NCBI RefSeq assembly: GCF_000005505.3
Contig: NC_016135.3
Span: forward strand, 25,452,613-25,516,612
Reading direction: 5' to 3'
Source of the DNA: Brachypodium distachyon
Lineage: Eukaryota; Streptophyta; Magnoliopsida; Poales; Poaceae
DNA: 64,000 nt
Shown: positions 11,034 through 22,702 of the stretch, piece after piece
Position numbering within the stretch: the stretch's first letter is position 1
Layout of the letters: each line of letters opens with the position of its first letter
Notes under the pieces: generated by a model
Databases searched by the model: none
What the model saw: the letters and a program-made list of their open reading frames with translations, nothing else
What the model was told of the DNA's origin: nothing
Program-made: the position numbers and the translations under genes

Positions 11034-12799
11034 GGGGGGAGGGAGCTAGGGTTTTAGGCGCAGGAACGGGGAGATGGGGAGATTGGGATTTCCAGGCACG
11101 CAGTCGCTGCCGAGAGGATTGGTGTTGAACTAATAAACGGTGGAGTAGCGGCGGCGCCGAACAGCCCAGGAAGATTTGGGCCGATTTAGGGTTTGCCATG
11201 TGGGTGAAGCCCGTTACAGTATGCATCGTGAGTGTTACACTCGAGCCTCCCCGCCATCCCAAAACATACTGATCTCGGTAAAAGCATGAAACTCGTTATC
11301 TAATTACCTTCACCTGACAGACTACCGACTCCATTCAATAATTCTTATTTACCATTACAGAGAAGGAAGCATGCGTGCATGGTTTTTTGGCGCGAAATGT
11401 TGGTGTCCAATTCAGCAGTGACGTTTCTAAGAAAAATCCTTACGGGTCCACAACGTGCATGGTTTTTTGGCGCGAAATGTTCATGTGCAACTTAAGAGTA
11501 GTATTGTTATGAAAGCAAATTCGATGTTTTTCTACTATGATGTTTTTGTGGTCCCTAAATTTCCGGTGATTTTCATTTCTGTTCCTAACGCAGTCCGGAT
11601 AACATGGCTCGTCTATATGATATGTTTTCTCGAGATGCTCTTCCTCACTGTTATGTCAATGCACTTCACCGCCGACAGCATTGTCTTCATCGTGCTAGGC
11701 TAGACCTGCTGTGGCTTAGATATCTTTACCCTCTCATAGCACCACGTCGCCCTCTCCTTTTCTGAATTTGATGTCTGCCTCACCGACATCATGACCACAA
11801 CATTGACTTCATCTCTTCCACCACCGTGATCCTCTTGGGCTCCAAGAGCAACAAACCCCTTAACATCGTCCTTTCCACAACTGTCCCTACTACCTCCTCT
11901 CGTCGCCATGCGCTCGAGCAGCCTCATCGATGTTCCGCCAGACCCCGTCGCACTCAAGGATCGACTATCACTCAACCTAGTGTGGCTCCCGCCTCGTTAA
12001 ATCTCCATCGATGACCGCCTCATTGGTTCCTTCTATGGGAGCGGGGCAACAATCTACTCCACCCACCACCCACCTCTTGTTTGATCAAACACACCGGCTC
12101 AGCCTTCTAGGCATTGCTAATTTCAGCCATGTTGTGTCAGACGCATCGAACGGTGCACGCTCAAGGACCCAGCGTCAGACGGTGCCTTGTTGTTTATGGT
12201 CGATGGATTGTACCCTTCCTTCTCACCCAATAACAAGAGGACCACCTTCAGCTAGCTACCGGACATGTACATGGTGAACTTTTTGATGGCTTGGGTGGCC
12301 ACCGAAAAAATCTCTGGAATGTGTAACTTACGCGATGGGATTGAAAGAAGAAGTGAGTCATATACACTAGCATTAGGCCGAACTTTGCAAACAAGAGCAC
12401 AAAGGTAGTGGATGGTGGTTGTGACCCTCGGTGATGACCACGTTAATGGCGGTTCTCAAGTTTCCATCGGAAGCTCATCACCAGAGGAAAAAAAAAGAGA
12501 ACACGATTCTCGTTGCAAAAGAAAAAAACGACGTGTGTATGCCTTAGTGTCGCTAGTCCCTCAAATTTCCTAGGGTGCATGTAAATAGCAAGTTATAATG
12601 TGTTTGCTATATTTTGCAAATAGATGCACTATAGTGGCGTCATATTCAAGTTTATACCGCACATGGCCTCTTTCCTAGAAACATATCCCCTAAAAATAGT
12701 AAGTCATTTATGTTTTAATAAAAAGTGTTTCCTTTTTCGAAAAGCTACTCTTTAGAATGTAAATTTGCACAGGCAGACAATATTTTCATATGTATACCA
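11034..12799. other. Promoter of RRM gene and gene-poor spacer
   Basis: The first 150-200 bases hold the 5' leader and promoter of the minus-strand RRM gene. Further on I see a 27-bp direct repeat (11374-11480), then GC-moderate sequence around 11.7-12.3 kb with short open frames on both strands and no recognisable domain, probably a decayed insertion. Nothing else is supported. Confidence 0.35.
11374..11480. repeat. 27-bp direct repeat, 80 bp apart
   Basis: CGTGCATGGTTTTTTGGCGC followed by GAAATGT occurs identically at 11374-11400 and 11454-11480. The bases after each copy are also similar (TGGTGTCCAA and TCATGTGCAA). It may be a local tandem duplication of about 80 bp whose interior has diverged, or a footprint of two related insertions. 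Confidence 0.75.
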
Positions 12800-12864
12800 A
12801 AGAATTCTACTTTTTTTAGAAAAGGAGGTTGAAACCACCGGCCTCTGCACCGAAGAATTCTACT
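12800..12864 (-). mobile_element. 5'-truncated retroposon with 12-bp target duplication
   Basis: The sequence AAGAATTCTACT occurs at 12800-12811 and again at 12853-12864. Between them lies a 41-bp insert which, read on the minus strand, ends in CTCCTTTTCTAAAAAAA. A variable-length target duplication plus a terminal A-run is the hallmark of LINE-driven integration. The insert CAGAGGCCGG...CCTCC resembles the 3' tail of a common Pooideae LINE or SINE (recollection, not checked). It is a severely 5'-truncated copy. Confidence 0.7.
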
Positions 12865-13587
12865 GCTAACTTACAAAAGTGAAATATCTGTAACATTAGC
12901 TTGGCTAAATCGAATTCAGCTAACACATAAAGTCAGAGCCTTAAATGTACAGAGGGGTAATGTGTGCATATGCATATGGTCAAAAGCATAAGGAATCTAC
13001 TCATGAGCTGCATTATTCACTATTCATTATCTTCACCTATAGTCAGCTTAAAGGTGCATAAACAACCGGATGCCAGCCTTGGTGACACATATAGTGTTCT
13101 TCTCCACGAGGTGAGGTTTTGTGTCCCAGCATGCGAGCACAAGGGGAGCCTACCAACCTTGCCTCGTGCCTGTCCAAATAAAGAAAATGTAAGGTAGAGA
13201 TGACATGGGCTGCTCCATTTGCTGCATACACATTGCCCAAATTATTGCTCTGAGTGGGACAAAAGGCAGAGTATATACATTTAGGGCAAGGCTGCCCCCA
13301 CCAATTTCACACTTTGTTGGAGCAATGGAACCTCCATTCCTGTCCTTCCAAAAAATATCCCTCCTTTGTTAACAAAAGGCTATGATTCCATTGATGTACA
13401 TATTGATCCCAAAGAATTGGGTGGATCCTGGCCCTGGGGAGTCACTATGCTGAACTGTTCTTGCAAAAAAAGAAAACTACTGAAAGAACCGAAGTCTTCA
13501 TTCAGATAAGAGGGTAAACTAAGCATCTATCAGATTTGCCTCAAAAAAACATCTATTATGTTGTGCAGAATTCTTGGTTCTTAGTTT

Positions 13588-13650
13588 ATACTCCCTCCGT
13601 TCTTAAATTCTTGGCGTGGTTTTAGTTCAAGAATTAAGAAAAGTATGGTA
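13588..13650. mobile_element. Truncated Stowaway-like MITE
   Basis: TATACTCCCTCCGTTC at 13588 is a Stowaway left terminus. It is followed by a short foldback in which CTTAAATTCTTG pairs with CAAGAATTAAG, and the right terminus is missing or degraded. Confidence 0.6.
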
Positions 13651-15669
13651 CACAAAAACATGTTAATACTGGACTCCGCCTGAATTGGTTTACCAGCAAC
13701 CACTAGGCGTAGATTGCACCCAATAATTGATGGCCCTCCAGCTACTTTCATCACTGATAATGATAATAAACCAAAGTTCCTAGTTGCTACCAATATGGCC
13801 CATGCAAACATGCAATGAGCACGCGTCACTTTTGGTGGCCATTCTGTATGTGTATATCCGAGCAGGCATCGATCATCTCATATCGTCAACACCGTCTGTG
13901 ATTGTTTACGAGCACGCCGGCCTAACGGATAAACATGTTGTTGTTCCAGAAATCCAACCTACCGAGAGACCAGCTTGTTGGAAACTCTGGATGTACTGAA
14001 TAAGTCACATATGGTGCAAATGCAAAAGTTAAGTCAAAAGTCTGGCTTCCTCTTAGATGCGACACGAAATGTCAAGAGATAATACTACTCCTACCACACA
14101 GTCTGTCTTAGATGAACTTGCATCTCCCTCTTGAGATGCCAAGTCTCTATGATTGGATATTTTTGTTAAAGGACTTTCTTTTAGGATTGCCGGTTCCTTC
14201 GGAGTTTTGCATTTGCACACTTTGATAGTTAATTCCAATTTAGGCCACCTATTTGTCGTGAGTCCACAATATGTGCCATATTTTAGAATTTTGACCACCC
14301 TGCACAATATTTTGGATCTATATCTCCAATTTTGCGCCATATTCTATTTTTGGTAGCTAGCCTTGCAGTGCTTTTATCACACCCCAATCCTATGCACTTC
14401 CAATCCAAGTCAAAGGGGGGGAAAGACGCGGCGACACAAAATTCCTGCCGTTATTAAGCTTCTCTTGGTCCGCTCTCCTCTAAGCCCTAACCCTTAGCAT
14501 GCATGCTAGCGACTAGAACCGATGAGTTCCAGACCTGGCTCATGCTAGTTTGAACGGTGTATTAATTGCCACACAATCGCGCCATATATGGAAAAGGTGG
14601 GTCCGTCTAGGTCTGATCCGTTGCGAAAATAAAATGTGGTGCATGACTATTAGTAAGTCATTGTGAACAGGTGGTCCCAATCGGAAAGAACTCACACTTT
14701 AAAGTAGCACTCCCTCCATTTTTTTAGGGCAGATTATTTATTTCAACACATTCCCGCTTGGTGATAATTGAGTAATTGCCTCCTCGTGCGGATGTTGGTG
14801 CATTTAATACGGATACAACATATCTCCTCGATCTTCCCTTGATTGTAACTGTCAAAGTCGCATACCGCTCTTTTTTGCGCGAATCACACTTGCTAACGCC
14901 CAATACCGCTTCGGGCATGTCCGTGCCAACGACGCCAATATTTGTGTACGTGCCTACAACCCACTACATGGCCCATGCAAAATTGTAAACCGACCACCTC
15001 CCTTCCCTCTTATTCCTACTATGTTCCTATAAATGTGCCATGAACCATTTAACGAAGCAAATCTCTTCCTTTTGTTAATCGTAACATGCATGTTCCAAAG
15101 CCATGGTGACTTTTGACATGCCTCGACCAAAGTATGACGGTGGTGGAGTAGGAGTAGATCTCGGCAAGCTTTTGTACGGAGACGACATAGTAGCCGGTGA
15201 TGTTGTGAATTCGAGTTTGATATAATTAAACAAGAAACTTGTGTGTAATGGTAGTGATGAAGGTACACTTGCATGTTAACTTAATTTATTCGTTGATTGA
15301 TCCAGATTTTGAACCTTCTTTTGATTTCTCTGCATGCTTTCTCATACACTGGAATTAGTCAATCAAGTTATCGCCCGCGATGTTGTCTTCAGCGAGATAT
15401 TTGTCGTTCTTCTGCAAGCGGTACAAGGAAAAAGTTTGCTCCTCGTCGGTGACACGCTTCACGTCCACTTCTTCATTACCAACATGCCACAGATCGCCCA
15501 ACTGCATATGCCTCTATTTGGAGTTGATGACCATACCATGGTCCCGCACGTCCACTTCTTCCTCCCCTTCTCACCTCACCCTCTTCCTTCCCATGTCCTG
15601 AAATTCCAACCCACCTCTCCGATGAGGCCTCCTTGTCACCATACACTACCGTTGACTACGAGGCATGCA

Positions 15670-15824
15670 TTAGCACTATCCGATCCGGTACTATACCCCT
15701 CGATCTAAGGCTGGTGGCACCAATGTTGCCCACCAGAACACCGATCATTAGCGCTATCTAATCTGGTACTATACCCCTCGATCTAAGGCTGGTTGGCACC
15801 AACGTTACCCACCAGAACGCCGAT
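15670..15824. repeat. 77-bp tandem duplication
   Basis: Two adjacent copies of about 77 bp share GGTACTATACCCCTCGATCT, AAGGCTGG and CACCAGAAC, with roughly 10 percent mismatch. The divergence shows the duplication is not recent. There is no coding context. Confidence 0.8.
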
Positions 15825-17878
15825 TTGCCTCCGAGGATGTCCTCCAGTCTCGTTAAGACCTCTTATTTTTTACCCGATCCCCATCAGTTTAGAAAAAAGG
15901 CATGAATCGCAGTTCATTTTTCTCTCAGTCTCTCCCAGTTCAGAGAATCTAGAGGGAATGCGAGTGAAGCGAACAATCCTGAAGAAAGTTTTTTGCCCGG
16001 TGCTTTCACTTGAGAAGAGCGTGTTGCGTCACTGCTTTTCTACATGTCAATCAATCCTGGAGGACACGCACGCATGAGCCTTGACCATTCATGAGTAGGA
16101 CCTGTCATCAGGACTAGCCTCGCTCTCAACTTTGAAAGTCTTTTGCTACAAATGTGAATAGCTTAGTCGTGTCGGCCATCAAGAGTTTTCCCTTGCAAAA
16201 AAGAGGCGGCACCATCGGCGGTCCGTTTTGCAACGCACGGTCAGAAAAGTGTTTCCTCAAAAACCAAAAGGAGAGAGAGATGCACGACCGAAAGCTAGAA
16301 CAACCATTTGCCCGATGATCACCTCATGCATGCCTGTTCATTATTCTCAGTTCTGACCGGGCTAATTTGGTCGCAATTTGTCATGGCTCACGTACCTATA
16401 CGTTGGCCTCTCATTGACATAGTGACCCATTGTTGAGCAACTTGGAGAGATCGATCAGTGGAGTAGCATAGCACCGAGGAATCATTTTATGCCTCATGGT
16501 ACAAACCAGTAGTCAAGTTCCATTCTCTCCACACACACACAAAAAAAAAAAGATCACGGCAAGTTGCAACTAGCCAAAAGCCACCACAGCAGCACTCTCC
16601 ATCGTTAGCTAGCAAACTTAGGCCACATCTCCTCACTCATCATTCATCAACACTCTCCTAAGACGATATAAAGCCAAAGATCCATTCTTGCTTTGGGAGC
16701 CGGGGATCGGAAATACTATGTTTAACCTCCACTTTTTGTAATTGAATAGCTTATCGCCGTGCCCAGCTCTTTGCCTGATTCTTTTGATCCTAAGAAGCGA
16801 TGGCATGCATTGGACAGGTTGGTGTGGTAGCGATACGTATGCAAACTCTCCAACAAATTAAAAAAGGCAAGCGAGAAAGGACACTGTGCATGCACCTAGG
16901 TGCACGCACACTCGCTTGATTTGAGAAACGTGTGAATTTTCAGATATTTGGATATACCTTGTTGGATGGATGTATCTCAAATCTATAGAAGTTTTGAGCC
17001 AAATTTGTGTTTTCTTTTTCAGTTGTGTCAAAAAGTAACCCCCGATCGAATATTCCTAGCTACGTACGACACAGAGTGCTACCCTGACCAAGGTTGAAAA
17101 TTTAGTTTTGGACAAAATTTTGGTGCCCACCGACATGACCGAGAAATTTCGTATATTTCGGAATTATAGAATCATTTTTGGATTTCGGTGCTTGAAATTT
17201 AGCAACTTTTTTTTATCAAAATTGTAGCAGAGCATAAATTGTCCAACACAAAGTTCACATTAATTGCTCGATTCTCATTTGAAAAAGAAAAATAGCATAT
17301 GGATTTTAAGATAGAGCAAGTTTGCACAAGCTATTTTGGCCGGTCTCAAATTGTAGTCAAGTCGGTTTATTTATTCTATTTACAGAAAGGCTAAAATCTC
17401 GAGGGCCACCGAAATTTCGTTGAAAACTTACCAGGTAAAAGATAGAAATATTTCACCGAGGTCAAGTAATAATCTCTTATTCGACCTGATCAATCTGCCG
17501 TCTACGTCCTTGCCTGCGCTACCAGGTCACGGGATCCAGGGTCCCGAAAGAAGCTGAAATCGTACAGAAAACATGATGAACATCGAAAAGGCAGGGGCAA
17601 ATCAAAAGGCAGCGCTGCGCTGGGAGGACGAAAAAAGAAGGGCGCAAACCGATCGATGAAGCCAAAAGGAAGGCGATCGATCGAGGCTTGCTAGCCAAAA
17701 GGAAGGAATCGTGCAGCTACCGGCCGGTGACCATCGCAGCGCATTCAAGAAAAAACAAACTGAACAGCAGCGTCGACGGCGACATGCACTAACACCTTAA
17801 ATATCATTAAGATTAACCGATGCCATTAACGTTTTATAGGTTCAAGTTTCTGCATGCACGCACAGTAAAAAAGACCAC

Positions 17879-17909
17879 ATCCATCCATCCATCCATCCAT
17901 CCATCCATC
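17879..17909. repeat. (TCCA)n microsatellite
   Basis: An uninterrupted run of about seven TCCA units ending in TCGATGATT. It is a simple-sequence repeat likely to vary in length between accessions. Confidence 0.9.
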
Positions 17910-18000
17910 GATGATTGCCTCCGCTTAATTGTATTGCACCACTGATTAATCAATCAATAATCGACCCTTCCTTGCTAGCTTAGCTATAGCTAGTGCTTTT

Positions 18001-20358
18001 ATCTCTTATCTTCTCTCCTTCTTTAGGTTAAGCCGTCGAAAGGTTCCTCATCTTTTGTCGCCTTTATGTCAAAGGAGAATTCTCCGTCGTCACGCACCAG
18101 CCTTACGCAATTCGCAGAAAAGGAGTTGGTGCATGCATGTCCCCACTAGGCATCAATTTTTTTTATGTGTACATATTCCCTCTGGGTCTCTGTTTCTTAA
18201 TTCAGAGTGTTGTGCATATAGTGTAATTTGTTGTTGCTTTCGGGGAAAGATATGGGCAATGATTGCTCAATAGCGGGACGACTTAGACTAGTTATGGGAA
18301 CCGGATACAGATTTGAACAATTTTATCCTTTTTTGGAAGAGGTGTGTAATTTGATTCGACTGAATTTTATGCTACTTTGCTCATGTAAAATTGATGTGCA
18401 TGGCTACTGCTGAATTATGCAGAGGATCAAGATATCTGAAGACTAGTTAGTATGATGTATGTTCTTCTTCAGATGATAGCATGATACACCGGCAAATAAT
18501 TAAGCATGCTAGCTAGGAATGATGACAGTTAACAGAGGAGGAGAAGAAACTAGAGAGGTGGAAAGCAGGCTTCTTGTTAGGAGGTTTGGTGGTGATCACT
18601 GATCAGGAGGGATACCCCAGAAATGGCAAGTTCCACTATGCACCCAAGTAGGTGAATGAATCTAGTGGTGATGTACCTTAATTGCATCATGGAATCTAAC
18701 ATGAGCCCCATTATAGGGTCATCACAAGGTGAGTATTACTTAAATCCTCCTGGCCTTAATCAGCCCCCACCAAAGGCACCCTAGCACCTAGAATCAAGTC
18801 CTGATAAAAGTTCAGTTTACAATTCTGTGTGACCCTAGCTAGTGCTGTAAGCCTGCAACTAACTAGTTCTGTCTGTATACCTGTGGGCTCTCGGTAACAA
18901 ACTAAATGGAAAGGGATTTAACCTGTGGGCGTTCCTGTGTCAAAGCAAGTCTCTTTTGGGCTTCCATATGCTCAGCGATGACATATGAGTAAGTGTTGTT
19001 TTGCCTGCTGAGCCTTCATGCATGCAACTTTCTGCCTAATAAGTAGGTGACAGTGGATGCGGTGCAGTATTAACCATATTTACTTGGTGATTTTGTAGTA
19101 CAATGTACTTGGGAACTGTTTAATGCCATGCGCCTTTCCATGGCAGCTCCAATCACTTGTGTTACCTGAAATTATTGAGCGGACGATGTGTCGATCTGTA
19201 CGAGTAACCAAAGTGTGCCTGCAATGCAATCTTAAAAAGCTCATGCTTCTTTTACACCTGAAAGTTACCATCTTTCTCCTCTTTCAGAATCATGTGCAGA
19301 CTTTCCTGGCTCTCTTGGCATCTGGTTAGGTGATGATGGGTGTATGTAAGTGTCCCTGTGTGCAAGCAACTTTGCACGTAGCCAAGTAGTTTACGGAAAG
19401 AATAATTAGTGCATCCTAAGCATGAGGCCCAGGTGATAATATTAGATACTGAAGGAGCTTTATGCTTTGGCTAGCTACTTCTTTTGAAGGGAAGGCAGAG
19501 CAGCCGGCTCTTTATATAACACCGCATCACTTCATCTGCCCAACTTGGTGTCCTCTGGAGGCTCAGCTAGCTAGAGCGCATCCGTGGAGTTCCTTGTGCT
19601 CAGCAATTCGCCGTTCAAGTTCTTTTTTTTTAGAACAGCCGTTCAAGTTCCTGACTGCACAGCTGCAGATTTGAAGGCCATCATCCTCAGTCGCCGTAAA
19701 GAGCGCATCCCGGGTACTAAATTTCTCAGCCTTCAGTATGCATCTTATGTAGTCAAGATCAACTGATCAAGCACAGTCCTAACCTTTGGTTGTTATTCTT
19801 CTGGGCTAGGATTAGTGATCACTGGATGTTTCTATAGGAGTTCCTATCTAACTGACAAGAAAAAAACAGTCACTACTGTCTGCAAATACTAGGTTTTCAG
19901 ACTTCAGACAGATTTCAGATTCTCAACAGATGTGATGTGTGATTATAAACTCCTGTGATTATTTGAGTTTTGGTCAGTCTTGTCCCCGTTTGTTGCTTGC
20001 TTCTTCTTAGTTCTTACTCTTAATGAGGCTGCAAATTGCTGCAATGATACAGGACTAATCATATTCGGTTCTCCAATAAGTCTGGAATAGCACCCCTAAA
20101 CCATACGTTCGTGAGAATCTTTATTTCGCTGGAATAAAGTGCCTCGAACAAGCGATCAAACTTGTTGTATAATTATTTCAAGGAGCGTATCTTTCTTGGA
20201 GTAATTTTCTAAGACCATATCTTCCTCCATGTTCATGCAACACTAGACAGACAACCTTAGCAACCGCACACCTTCCGACCATACATACAGCTAAATATAA
20301 AAAAAATATTCACCTCCCCTGTTTTGGTAAATGAAATTCCTGTTTTTCCATCTGATAG
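18001..20358. other. Gene-poor spacer
   Basis: Mixed-composition sequence without a supported gene. Apart from the tiny retroposon insertion at 19610-19650 I see nothing distinct. Open frames at 18055-18413 and 19123-19766 are short and carry no recognisable motif. Confidence 0.3.
19610..19650 (-). mobile_element. 15-bp retroposon stub with 13-bp target duplication
   Basis: GCCGTTCAAGTTC is present twice (19610-19622 and 19638-19650), separated by only TTTTTTTTTAGAACA. Read on the minus strand the insert is TGTTCTAAAAAAAAA, that is, a few element-derived bases and an A-tail. Its end TTCTAAAAAAA matches the tail of the insertion at 12800-12864, so both probably come from one LINE machinery or family. 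Confidence 0.65.
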
Positions 20359-20472
20359 ATATGAGGTGATCAATTCAAGCAATACCATTACTGTGGAGGA
20401 TCAAGCCAGGCATGCTATAATGGAGCTCTACCCTGGCTATCTCGAAGACCATTTCAACATCCACAAGCTCAG
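20359..20472 (+). other. Isolated exon-like coding segment of unknown origin
   Basis: A 114-bp segment framed by a plausible acceptor (CCATCTGATAG, 20358) and a consensus donor (CTCAG|GTGCGT, 20472/20473). One frame is fully open and reads YEVINSSNTITVEDQARHAI, followed by MELYPGYLEDHFNIHKLR, which has the composition of a folded protein. Its length divides by three, with the same phase at both ends. I do not recognise the family. No companion exon was found nearby on the plus strand, and it does not fit the N-terminus of the TGA factor 2.2 kb downstream. It may be a captured gene fragment or an exon of a degraded gene. Confidence 0.4.
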
Positions 20473-22702
20473 GTGCGTTTCTTTCCCCCATCCATTCCCC
20501 TGATCCTCCTGCTGAAATTTTATCCATTTGATGACCTCCAAATTCAACAACACAACCGCAACTGTTTCATCAGTACCTTGTCTGAACTCTGGACTAGAAC
20601 TAGAGGTGGCAAAGAGACAGGATCCTTAACAACAGCTGTCATCTAATTACAGATTATTATAATTCTTCCAGTACCACAATTTGCATTAGATTTTCTGTTT
20701 CCCGTAATTGTGGCGCAGCATGATGTAAACTGGTTACTGGTCTCCGGTGGAGCGAGCAAGTGGTCTAGTTAGTGATGCATCCAAAGCGAGATCATGTCAG
20801 CCAAAAACCTAAACAAACCAGCCGCAAAGCACAGCCCGGCCTACACTGCTAATCAACCACCTTTCGGAGCCACCGTTTAGGAGCGGCCCCTAAAGGGAAA
20901 AACGAATCGTCATTTTTAGGGATCGAAACGCTAAAACAACATCGCGGGAGAGAGAGATAGATACCTTGTGGCTTGTTCTAATTCGTCCTCGAAAGGCATT
21001 AGCGGAGATGCTCTGCTTTGTTCCTCTGTCTAACAACCACACGCCCGGCCGCCCGGCCGTTGATGTTGCTCTGAATCTGCGGTGCACTCAGAATGACACG
21101 TCAGTGGTCAGTAAGTGCCGATCTTTTGAGGGCCATGACATGGCATGAGGTTGGGTATGACTGGCATGAGAGGGAATCGGGTCCCTTTGGTGGAGGGCTA
21201 CAGGTTCCCCGGGAACGAGACCTTGACAGTTGACTCTCCAACGGAAGTGCCGTTCTTCTTCGTCGTCATCATCGTAACCAGAGGGAGCGAGAGATGGCCA
21301 CTGCTCATTGCTCTGAAGAAATTTAGTGGCGATCGGTGAAGTGAGTGGTGCATCGCCATTCACCACCACCACCAGCTGACTGGCCAATCAAAACATCCGG
21401 CTATCATTGTTTCACATCACCTTTCCGTTTTCGAGCGACGTTTCCTATTAGTAGTAGGTGTCATGAATCATCCAACCCCTGCTAAACCACCGTAGTTTCT
21501 CAAATAATTTAGAGGAGTACTTTATTTTACCACAGTTTGGACTTTGGAGAATATATGCTGGCTGACTGTGTGTGCCTCCTGTTTGTTGGCCCGCACGTGC
21601 GGCGAGGTTCAGTGAACCGGGACGCAACACCGCACTGCTGTTCCTGATAAGCTGGGAGAGAGTGAAGGATTGGTTTTGGCCGTCCGTAGTGGCTAGTGGG
21701 GCGTGTTTGAGCCATCCACGGCGGCCAGGCCAGGCCGAGGCCGTAGAGGCAAATGTTGTGCGTCCTGCGTCCGCTGGATAGACAGACAGAAAGACAGGCC
21801 TAACTTGGCCCCGCGCCTATAATTGGCCTGGAGGGAGGGACCCTGACGCTATCGTTCTACTAGCTCTTTCCTTCCTTGCGGTGCTGTGCTCTGCTGGCCC
21901 GCCTTTGCCAAAATACTCCACTACTCGTGCTCCTGCCTCGCTAGTAAAGGCCGGTCGATTTTCCCCATGCATCATTTTTCTTCTTTCTTATAAAAGACAA
22001 ACGGATTTTGCCGTTCGATAGGAAGATGTTGGTCGGTCGGTGAACGGGGTGACCAGTGAATCATGTTGCTACTACCGCTACTAGCAGCACTGTTACGGTT
22101 CAGTTATACGCGCCCTAGCTGTTGGTGATATCGGCGTCGCCGTCGCCCACGCAAACGGAAAATGTCTGGCAAGTGGGCCCCGTTTTGTCGTGGCGCAAGA
22201 GGAAGAGAGAAGCAAAAGCCAAAAAAGCCCAGCCACCAATCGACCCCGTCCCTCTCTCTCACGCCTTTGCAAACGCCAAAAGCCAAACACGGAGAAGAAA
22301 AGAAGCAAAGGGCCGGCCTGTCACGGCCACTCGCGCTCTCCTTCGCTGGCCTCACTAGTCACTACCCCTCAGATTCCGAGCCTGTCACACACGAAAATTA
22401 CTACGTGAGCCCTGCAGGATTCCAGATTCCGGGCTCCACCACCACGCACCCATTCGAATCTCAATCAGACGCCCGACCCCGAGTCATCGGCAGCCGCTCC
22501 TCGTTCAGATTCCATTTTTGTGACATCGTCATCATCTCTGGAGCTCACTCGGAGAGCATATCTGCCTTTGCACTTTGCTGCATACCCAACTTGCTAGCCT
22601 CCGCACGCACGCGCTCACGTTCCATTATAGTCCGTCCTGATTGTTTCCCCTGCTTCTTCTCGTCGATCGAGCAGCGGCGCCGGCACGTCCCCGCCGGAGT
22701 AC
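20473..22702. other. Upstream region and 5' leader of the TGA bZIP gene
   Basis: Becomes progressively GC-rich toward 22.7 kb. The last several hundred bases contain polypyrimidine stretches typical of plant leaders, and the 5' UTR of the TGA gene probably begins around 22.4-22.6 kb. A TGACACGTCA element at 21094 resembles bZIP binding sites. The open frame starting at 22162 runs into the gene but in the wrong frame. Confidence 0.35.

Larger units (their letters stand above)
12865..18000. other. Gene-poor spacer
   Basis: No coding region is supported. The contents I can identify are a truncated Stowaway terminus near 13588-13650, another CTCCCTCC terminus at 14711, a 77-bp tandem duplication at 15670-15824, a (CA)n/(A)n tract near 16540 and a (TCCA)n microsatellite at 17879-17909. 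Several short open frames (for example 15334-15708) lack splice context or protein-like composition. Confidence 0.35.
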
